DNA of 11,334 nucleotides from Pseudomonadota bacterium (GTDB taxonomy: Bacteria > Pseudomonadota > Gammaproteobacteria > Burkholderiales > Burkholderiaceae_D), in contig JAEZHR010000164.1 in the NCBI GenBank assembly GCA_023416415.1, positions 1-11,334 on the forward strand, in the 5' to 3' direction. Under the pieces are notes generated by a model, which was not told the origin of the DNA, searched no databases, and saw only the letters and a list, made by a program, of their open reading frames with translations. This document shows positions 6,332-11,334 of the stretch, one piece after another (the stretch's first letter is position 1; every line of letters starts with the position of its first letter). The position numbers and the translations under genes are program-made.

Positions 6332-6627
6332 GGGGTTGCCTGTTTTAGTAGTCATAGTCCCAATAATTCCATACTGCAAGTAGGTTGTACAGAGCGCCTG
6401 ATAATACATCGGGGAAAAATCATGCTCGGGGCACCCAGCCTTCCGTTACCAAGGGATGGGGTAGGTCGAAAATTGCCAAAAAACAACAATGGCTACCCAA
6501 GCACGGGCGCTATATAGCAATTAAGGGCAACTTCGCTGAAAGCAAGTGCTCGTCGCGCCGCGCAGAGTTTTCAGGATTCTAGCGAGGCGAATTCACGTGG
6601 TCTTGAGGCGTCGCAATCGGCGCGATG
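6332..6627. other. 296-bp intergenic region without a supported gene
   Basis: This stretch lies between the HTH gene start and the DUF1415 stop, both on the minus strand. It looks richer in A/T than its flanks, notably around 6465-6525, and contains the palindrome GCTATATAGC (6509-6518). It should hold the promoter of the HTH gene. One weak candidate on the minus strand is TTGCAG (6374-6379), a 17-base spacer and TATGAC (6351-6356), which overlaps the alternative ATG at 6355 and would support 6331 as the start. I see no convincing terminator for DUF1415, no ORF with protein-like sequence and no RNA gene. Confidence 0.5.
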
Positions 6628-7194
6628 TCATCCTTCCCGTTGGCTCATCAAACGCTTCCATCCGTCCATGCCGAGCTTGTGCATGGTTTCCATGTTGCGT
6701 TCATAGATTTCGCTTGCATCCGGAAAGGCCTGCACCGCGCGATCAATGCTGGCCTCGCGCAGCAAATGGAGGATCGGGAAAGGCGCGCGATTGGTACAGT
6801 TCGTGACGTCGCCTGGCTCGGTGTCGGCGAACTGGTAGGCCGGGTGGAAGCTGGCTATCTGGATTTCCCCGTCCAGATCCAGATTTTCCAGCTCCGTCTG
6901 GGCCACGTCGAGGAAATCGTTGAAATCGTAAAAATCCGACAATGCGAAGGGATGAACCAACAGTGTCGTGTCCACCTGATCTGCGGCAGTGTCTCGCAGG
7001 TACTCCAGTTCGGTGCGCAAGTCGTCGCGCAATTCTTCTTCCGTGTACGCCTTGCTGACGATCGTGCGGATCTGCCCCTTCACATGGACCGATTTTGCAA
7101 AAGGGCACAGATTCAAGCCAATTACGGCGGCTTCCAGCCAGTGGCGCACCTGCGCGAGGATTGTGTCTTGTTCGGTCTGATTCAGGCTGTGCAT
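6628..7194 (-). CDS. DUF1415 family protein, function unknown
   Basis: The 188-residue product matches what I know of the DUF1415 family, a soluble cytoplasmic protein of unknown activity found widely in proteobacteria. No signal peptide or membrane helix is present. The recognisable conserved blocks are VIGLNLCPFAK (24-34), LLVHPFALSDFYDFNDFLD (78-96), IASFHPAYQFAD (113-124) and TNRAPFPILHLLREASIDRA (134-153). Cys30, His81, His117 and His143 recur in these blocks and look like possible active-site or metal ligands, which is my inference. The start is the ATG at 7194 with purine-rich GAGAAAGC before it; a much longer open frame upstream runs through yaeQ and is not real. It is divergent from yaeQ across 71 bases, so the two may share control. 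No characterised partner is visible. Confidence 0.88.
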   Translation of the reverse strand: MHSLNQTEQDTILAQVRHWLEAAVIGLNLCPFAKSVHVKGQIRTIVSKAYTEEELRDDLRTELEYLRDTAADQVDTTLLVHPFALSDFYDFNDFLDVAQTELENLDLDGEIQIASFHPAYQFADTEPGDVTNCTNRAPFPILHLLREASIDRAVQAFPDASEIYERNMETMHKLGMDGWKRLMSQREG

Positions 7195-7265
7195 GCTTTC
7201 TCTCTTTCGGCAAGCGCGCATTATGCGCCGCCGCGCTACACTTGCGCCTCTTTCAGGGAGAAGCA

Positions 7266-7802
7266 ATGGCATTGAAGGCAACGATTTACAAGGCAGAGCT
7301 GCAAGTGGCCGACATGGACCGCCACTATTACGCCGATCACGCGCTGACCATTGCGCGCCATCCGTCGGAGACGGACGAACGCATGATGATCCGCCTGCTG
7401 GCCTTTTCCCTGAATGCCGATCCGGCGTTGACTTTTGGTCGAGGCCTGTCGACCGAGGACGAGCCGGATTTGTGGCGCAAGGACCTGACGGGAGCGATCG
7501 AGCAATGGATCGATGTCGGCCTGCCGGACGAAAGACGCCTGCTGAAGGCCAGCGGACGCGCACGGGAAATTCTCGTCTACGCTTACGGCGTGACCGCGCC
7601 ATGGTGGAAACAGCTTGGCTCCAGGGTGACGCACTCGAAAAACGTGCGCGTGCTGACCCTGGACTCGGCCGCATGCTCAGAGCTGGCGGCAATGGCTCAG
7701 CGTACGATGCGCCTGCAGGCGACGATTCAGGATGGCCAGGTCCTGCTGTCGGACGGCGAGCGTTCCGTTACGATCGAGCCGGTTGCGTTGAAGAACAGCT
7801 GA
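7266..7802 (+). CDS. yaeQ: YaeQ family protein (PD-(D/E)XK-like fold)
   Basis: YaeQ proteins are conserved and cytoplasmic, and their solved structures show a variant of the PD-(D/E)XK nuclease fold; a reaction has not been firmly shown. The 178-residue product is almost the length of E. coli YaeQ (181) and shares its landmarks. These are MALKATIYKAELQVADMDRH (1-20), LTIARHPSETDERMMIRLLA (27-46), GRGLSTEDEPDLW (58-70), the segment WIDVGLPDERR (81-91) and RTMRLQATIQDG (146-157). The conserved acidic residues Glu39, Asp65 and Asp88-Glu89 fit a metal-site role, by inference. The start is the ATG at 7266 after AGGGAG (7255-7260). A weak -10-like TACACT lies at 7237-7242. It is divergent from DUF1415 and convergent with mltB, so it is probably transcribed alone. 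Confidence 0.95.
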   Translation: MALKATIYKAELQVADMDRHYYADHALTIARHPSETDERMMIRLLAFSLNADPALTFGRGLSTEDEPDLWRKDLTGAIEQWIDVGLPDERRLLKASGRAREILVYAYGVTAPWWKQLGSRVTHSKNVRVLTLDSAACSELAAMAQRTMRLQATIQDGQVLLSDGERSVTIEPVALKNS

Positions 7803-7810
7803 TGGCCGCG

Positions 7811-7837
7811 TGCCGTTGATCCTGCGCGGTCAAGGCA
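7811..7837. other. Imperfect stem-loop between convergent yaeQ and mltB
   Basis: TGCC-G-TTGA (7811-7819) pairs with TCAAGGCA (7830-7837) with one bulged G, around a 10-base loop. It occupies most of the 38-base gap between the two stop codons. There is no T run on either strand, so terminator function is only a possibility. Confidence 0.3.
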
Positions 7838-7840
7838 TGC

Positions 7841-8971
7841 TCAGTACGCTCGGGCCGCGCGTATCGCCCGTCCCAGATCGATCACCGACATCGCATAGAA
7901 GAAACTGCGGTTGTAGCGGGTGATGGCAAAGAAGTTGTCGGCGCCAAGCCAGTATTCAGTCGATCGTGTGCCGTTCTGCAGGTCGACCAGTCCGAAACGC
8001 ATGTCGGAGGGCGGCTGCATGTCCGGGCGCACACCGGCCTGAATCAATTCTTCCAGCGAAAACTTCGCCTCCAGTCCCTGCCCGAGGAAGGCCTCCCATG
8101 CGCGCGTGCCGTCAACGTCGTGGACCGTGGCCGGAAACACCAGCGGTGCGCCGGCTTTCCAGCCATGCTCGACCAGGAAGTTGGCAACGCTGCCGATGGC
8201 GTCCACCGGCGAATTGCGCAGATCGATGCGCCCATTGCCGTCGAAGTCGACCGCCCAGCGACGGATGCTGCCAGGCATGAACTGAGGCCAGCCAATCGCG
8301 CCCGCGTAAGACCCAAGCAGGCTCATCGGGTCGATTCCTGACTCGCGAGCATACAGCAGGGTGTTTTCGAGTTCGCCACGAAAGAATCGCATGCGCGCAT
8401 CACGATTCGGCAGCTCGGGGTAGTCAAATCCGAGCGTGGCGAGGACATCAACCACACGGAAGTTGCCGGTATGGCGACCGTAAATCGTTTCCACACCGAT
8501 GATGGCGACGATGATCTCGGCCGGCACGCCGTATTGTTGCTGGGCGCGTTCCAATGCCTGTGCATGATCGTTCCAGAACGCGACGCCGGCATCGATGCGC
8601 ACCGGATCGACGAAGCGAGCCCGGTAGGCCTGCCAGTCCTTGGGCTTGCCCGGCGGCGCTGGCATGACAAGCCGGATCGTGCGTTCGGTGTGGCGGACTT
8701 CGCGGAACAGGCCTTCCAATGCCGTGCGCTCGAAACGATGCTCGCTGACCATGCGTTCGATGAATTGCTGCACATCTTGCCATTGCAGGAAGCTGGCCGG
8801 CCGCTGTGCCGCAGGCGTGGCGACGGCTTGCTGTGCCTGCGCGCCGTGCGCCCCCAGCACGGCGCATACGCCGAGGGCGGCAAGCATGACCCGTGCAGCA
8901 GCTGCCCGGGGTTTGGTGGAAAGTGCGTTGTCGGATGCGCTTGCGGCGAAGGTGGTTCGGAAAGGATTCAT
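7841..8971 (-). CDS. mltB: Lytic murein transglycosylase B
   Basis: This periplasmic enzyme cleaves the MurNAc-GlcNAc bond of peptidoglycan non-hydrolytically, leaving 1,6-anhydroMurNAc ends. In the 376-residue product the catalytic acid is Glu161 in GVETIYGRHTG (159-169). SYAGAIGWPQFMPGS (221-235) is the family's substrate-groove signature. DFDGNGRID (242-250) matches the EF-hand calcium loop of E. coli Slt35/MltB, and DAIGSVANFLVEHGW follows. The N-terminus has a long basic-polar region and then a hydrophobic core (28-41), with probable cleavage after AQA (46). The cysteine at 36 (LGVC) does not make a proper lipobox, so unlike E. coli MltB this is probably a soluble periplasmic form. The ATG at 8971 overlaps the tgpA stop as ATGA; an ATG at 8977 is also possible. 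Neither has a clear Shine-Dalgarno site, which suggests coupling. Confidence 0.95.
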   Translation of the reverse strand: MNPFRTTFAASASDNALSTKPRAAAARVMLAALGVCAVLGAHGAQAQQAVATPAAQRPASFLQWQDVQQFIERMVSEHRFERTALEGLFREVRHTERTIRLVMPAPPGKPKDWQAYRARFVDPVRIDAGVAFWNDHAQALERAQQQYGVPAEIIVAIIGVETIYGRHTGNFRVVDVLATLGFDYPELPNRDARMRFFRGELENTLLYARESGIDPMSLLGSYAGAIGWPQFMPGSIRRWAVDFDGNGRIDLRNSPVDAIGSVANFLVEHGWKAGAPLVFPATVHDVDGTRAWEAFLGQGLEAKFSLEELIQAGVRPDMQPPSDMRFGLVDLQNGTRSTEYWLGADNFFAITRYNRSFFYAMSVIDLGRAIRAARAY

Positions 8972-10998
8972 CGGCATTCTGATAGGAGATTCTTGAGCTG
9001 CGCAAGCGTGATGGGCGTGATCGGCACGCCGTAGCGCAGCGCTTCGTAGGCGGAAAGAAAGCGCGCAACGGCGGCTTTCTGGCGAGGTTCCAGAGGGGAT
9101 TCGGGCGCGGTCAGGCGCGCGCTGTAAGTGCGCGGAGCCTCGTGCGGCATGCGGGGCAGTCCGCGCCGGGCCATTTTATGGCACAGCGACTGGTAGAGCG
9201 CTTCCAGCGGGTCATGTCGTTTCTGGCGCCAGCCTGTCAGCAGAGCGGTGATGGCAAGCGAAATCACCATGCCAACGCCCAGCAGTCCGGCGAGGACTGC
9301 CCAGTCGCCGCGCTCAAACCCGAGTCGGCGCAACATGTCGCGCTGGCGATCGAGCGTGTAGCTGAGCACGAGCTGGTTCCAGGAGTTGTTCAGCGCTTCC
9401 CAGCCGTGACGCAGGCGCAGCCACTGCGTCACAAGCATGCTTTTCGATGCGTCGAGCGTCATGAGGCCGCCGAGCGCTGTCGGCGGAATCAGGCTCGCCA
9501 GGTTCTGCTCGATGCGCTCGGGCGCGACTGCTGCAGTCGGATCGACCCGTACCCAGCCGCGCTTGTGCAGCCAGACTTCCGCCCAGGCGTGCGCGTCGGA
9601 CTGGCGCACCGTGAGGTAACCGTCGGTAGGGTTGATCGTGCCGCCCTGATAGCCGGTCACCACGCGCGCCGGAATGCCCATGGCGCGCATCAGCACGACG
9701 AAGGCGCCTGAATAGTGTTCGCAGAAGCCGGCTTGCGTGTCGAACAGGAACGCGTCGACCGAATGCGGGCCCAGCAGGGGCGGCTCGAGCGTATAGCGGA
9801 AGGGCTGCTCGCGAAACATGCCCAGCACGGCGTCAATCGCCGCTTCGGCATCACCTGTCTCGGCGCGCAGGCGCAGGGCAAGTTCGCGCGCACGCGGATT
9901 GAAGCCGGCCGGAAGCCTGAGCCAGTGCGAAAGCGCGGCGGAGGATGCACTTGCCTGCAGGACGTAATCGACATGGGATACCGCGTCGTAGCGAATGCGG
10001 CTATTGATCGGCTGCGCGGAGAGAAGTTGCAGCGCCGACGCTACGTTGACGGCATTGCCTTCGATGCGTGGCAGTTCGCGCGGCACGTCGAGCACGAATA
10101 GCCAGTGCTTGCCGTGCGGTTCCAGCGTGATCTGATACGGTACGGCCGGGCCGCGCAACGCGATCTGCACTGGCTGTGCGGCCTGGAGGGGCTGTGATGG
10201 AGGGCGCCAGGTACGGCCATCGAATTCGCCCATCACGATACCGCGCCAGTAGAGCCGGCTCTTGTCCGGCACGGGGCCTTCGAACCGTGCGCGAAAGGCG
10301 ATCGCGTCCGATTGCGCCAGCCTGGAGATATTTCCCGGGGACATGGTTTCGGACAAACCTGTGAGCGCACCGTAGGCATCCTTCGGCGTGCCCCACAGCG
10401 GACTGTTGATGCGGGGGAAGAATACGAACAGCACAAGGGTCAGGGGAATGGCCAGCGCGACGATGGTCGCCCCCAGACGCACGCGGCGAGTCAGCGGCGG
10501 TATCGCGCCCGTGTACTGGAACGAAAGCTGGGTGGAAAGAATGGCGATCACGGCCAGCACGGTCAGGGCGGCGGCGGCAATCGATTGCGAATGAAAGAAG
10601 CTGGCCAGTTGCAGGAAGAAGCACAGGAACAGCACCACGAACAGATCGCGCTTGGCTCGTATCTCCAGCAGCTTCAGGGCCAGCAGCAGCGCCAGCATCG
10701 CCACTCCGGCTTCGCGACCGAACAGCGTGCGGTAGGTGAGTACAACACCCGCTATGGCGAGCGCTGCCAGCGGCGACAGCAACCAGCGCGGCGGCAGCCG
10801 GTTGCCGCGGAAGGTGACCCAGGCGCGCCAGACCATCAGCGCGGCGCATGCAGGAGTCACCCACAGCGGCAGGGCGCCGACATGCGGTAGCAGCACCAGC
10901 GCACAGGTGGCCAGCAGCAACAGCATGTTCGCCTTGTCGGCGGACATCGGGCGTCCGCTGGACAGCGAGGCGAGGAAGGTATTGCGTGCGCCCCTCAT
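8968..10998 (-). CDS. tgpA: TgpA-type membrane transglutaminase
   Basis: TgpA is an inner-membrane protein with a periplasmic transglutaminase-like domain, described as essential in Pseudomonas aeruginosa; its substrate is not settled. The 676-residue product has five to six predicted membrane helices in residues 25-195 and then a periplasmic region. The N-terminal DUF3488-type part includes WRGIVMGEFDGRTWRPP (251-267). The transglutaminase core holds the full triad: Cys426 in GFCEHYSGAF, His470 in SDAHAWAEVW and Asp486 in WVRVDPTAAV. A further membrane helix lies at about 567-590, followed by a cytoplasmic DUF4129-like helical tail (600-676). The start ATG 10998 overlaps the DUF58 stop by four bases (ATGA), and the gene's own stop overlaps the mltB start. 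The neighbours fit the usual MoxR-DUF58-TgpA module, whose MoxR gene would lie beyond the right edge. Confidence 0.94.
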   Translation of the reverse strand: MRGARNTFLASLSSGRPMSADKANMLLLLATCALVLLPHVGALPLWVTPACAALMVWRAWVTFRGNRLPPRWLLSPLAALAIAGVVLTYRTLFGREAGVAMLALLLALKLLEIRAKRDLFVVLFLCFFLQLASFFHSQSIAAAALTVLAVIAILSTQLSFQYTGAIPPLTRRVRLGATIVALAIPLTLVLFVFFPRINSPLWGTPKDAYGALTGLSETMSPGNISRLAQSDAIAFRARFEGPVPDKSRLYWRGIVMGEFDGRTWRPPSQPLQAAQPVQIALRGPAVPYQITLEPHGKHWLFVLDVPRELPRIEGNAVNVASALQLLSAQPINSRIRYDAVSHVDYVLQASASSAALSHWLRLPAGFNPRARELALRLRAETGDAEAAIDAVLGMFREQPFRYTLEPPLLGPHSVDAFLFDTQAGFCEHYSGAFVVLMRAMGIPARVVTGYQGGTINPTDGYLTVRQSDAHAWAEVWLHKRGWVRVDPTAAVAPERIEQNLASLIPPTALGGLMTLDASKSMLVTQWLRLRHGWEALNNSWNQLVLSYTLDRQRDMLRRLGFERGDWAVLAGLLGVGMVISLAITALLTGWRQKRHDPLEALYQSLCHKMARRGLPRMPHEAPRTYSARLTAPESPLEPRQKAAVARFLSAYEALRYGVPITPITLAQLKNLLSECR

Positions 10999-11334
10999 GC
11001 CGGGTGCAGCGCGAGTGCGCGCAGGCAGGATTCGTGATGGGCCGGACCGACCGAGGCGGCAATCTGAACCTTGCCCAGACGCAGTGCATAGGGCAGGCCG
11101 CGGGCCTCCGCTTCGATTACCCAGCGCGTCAGGCGCGACAACCTGGCCTCGCCATCCAGTGTGGCCGGCAAGCTATCAATGTCGAGCATAATCTCGCCGC
11201 CGGCACCACCTTCGAACTGCTTGGTGACAAGGGCGCCGCCGAAGGCCGGATCGACGCGTGCGATCTGCCGCCAGGCAAGCTGCTTGAGCGAGTCGCCGGC
11301 CTGATAGCCGCGGATGCCGGCGAAATCTTCGGCG
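10995..11334 (-). CDS. DUF58 domain protein (C-terminal part)
   Basis: The visible 112 C-terminal residues run off the right edge, so the start is not seen. The segment FAGIRGYQAGDSLKQLAWRQ in the first 20 residues contains the DUF58 hallmark R-x-Y-x2-GD followed by an I/L-x-W stretch. A beta-rich segment (GALVTKQFEGG) and an acidic MLDIDSL come next, as in the von Willebrand A-like part of the family. Proteins of this kind usually have two N-terminal membrane helices and sit beside a MoxR AAA+ ATPase and a TgpA transglutaminase, and the second of these is present here. Function is unproven; a chaperone-like or envelope assembly role is usually suggested. The TGA stop shares bases with the tgpA ATG, indicating translational coupling. 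Confidence 0.9.
   Translation of the reverse strand, partial: AEDFAGIRGYQAGDSLKQLAWRQIARVDPAFGGALVTKQFEGGAGGEIMLDIDSLPATLDGEARLSRLTRWVIEAEARGLPYALRLGKVQIAASVGPAHHESCLRALALHPA

Noticed and set aside
7195..7692. Upstream extension of the DUF1415 frame inside yaeQ
   Set aside because: It is antisense to yaeQ and low-complexity (Arg/Ser/Pro-rich). The family starts at about the ATG at 7194.
8471..9034. 187-codon plus-strand open frame opposite mltB/tgpA, and similar long frames opposite or offset within tgpA (9142-11191)
   Set aside because: These are shadows of GC-rich coding sequence; the sense genes have full catalytic motifs.
1..11334. Search for CRISPR, toxin-antitoxin, defence, phage or biosynthetic islands
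   Set aside because: No repeat array, transposase, integrase, tRNA junction or such gene families were seen. Every sizeable coding frame fits a conserved chromosomal family.

Overview
The window is ordinary chromosomal housekeeping DNA from a GC-rich Gram-negative bacterium, most likely a betaproteobacterium of the Burkholderiales. I lean to an Oxalobacteraceae-like lineage, but this is inferred from gene order and protein style, not from a search. The run rpsA - ihfB - lapA - lapB - rfaE1 - comEA - cysM is typical of that group. All proteins look intact except the two cut by the window edges. I see no transposase, integrase, prophage gene, tRNA, rRNA or CRISPR array.

Left part, plus strand (1-5953): the 3' part of rpsA (ribosomal protein S1, about five of six S1 domains), ihfB (IHF beta subunit) and a good intrinsic terminator. 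Next come lapA and lapB, the inner-membrane pair that tunes LPS synthesis through LpxC turnover, and rfaE1, a stand-alone heptose-7-phosphate kinase for LPS inner-core heptose. A perfect 13-bp hairpin sits directly before comEA, a small secreted helix-hairpin-helix DNA-binding protein. A second terminator-like hairpin separates comEA from cysM (O-acetylserine sulfhydrylase B). The LPS genes sit together, but the heptose epimerase gene hldD/rfaD and the ugd gene that often accompany this block are absent here.

Middle (5954-7802): cysM converges on a small minus-strand helix-turn-helix protein. A long hairpin covers the cysM stop codon. About 300 bp without a convincing gene follow. Then a divergent pair shares a 71-bp control region: a DUF1415 protein (minus) and a YaeQ-family protein (plus), both conserved and poorly understood.

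Right part, minus strand (7841-11334): DUF58 protein (partial) -> tgpA (membrane transglutaminase) -> mltB (lytic murein transglycosylase). Both junctions can be read as 4-base ATGA stop/start overlaps, so these genes look like a translationally coupled envelope operon. I found no clearly new multi-gene system. The points most worth a second look are the hairpin jammed against the comEA ribosome binding site, the coupled DUF58-tgpA-mltB unit, and the uncharacterised HTH, DUF1415 and YaeQ genes.
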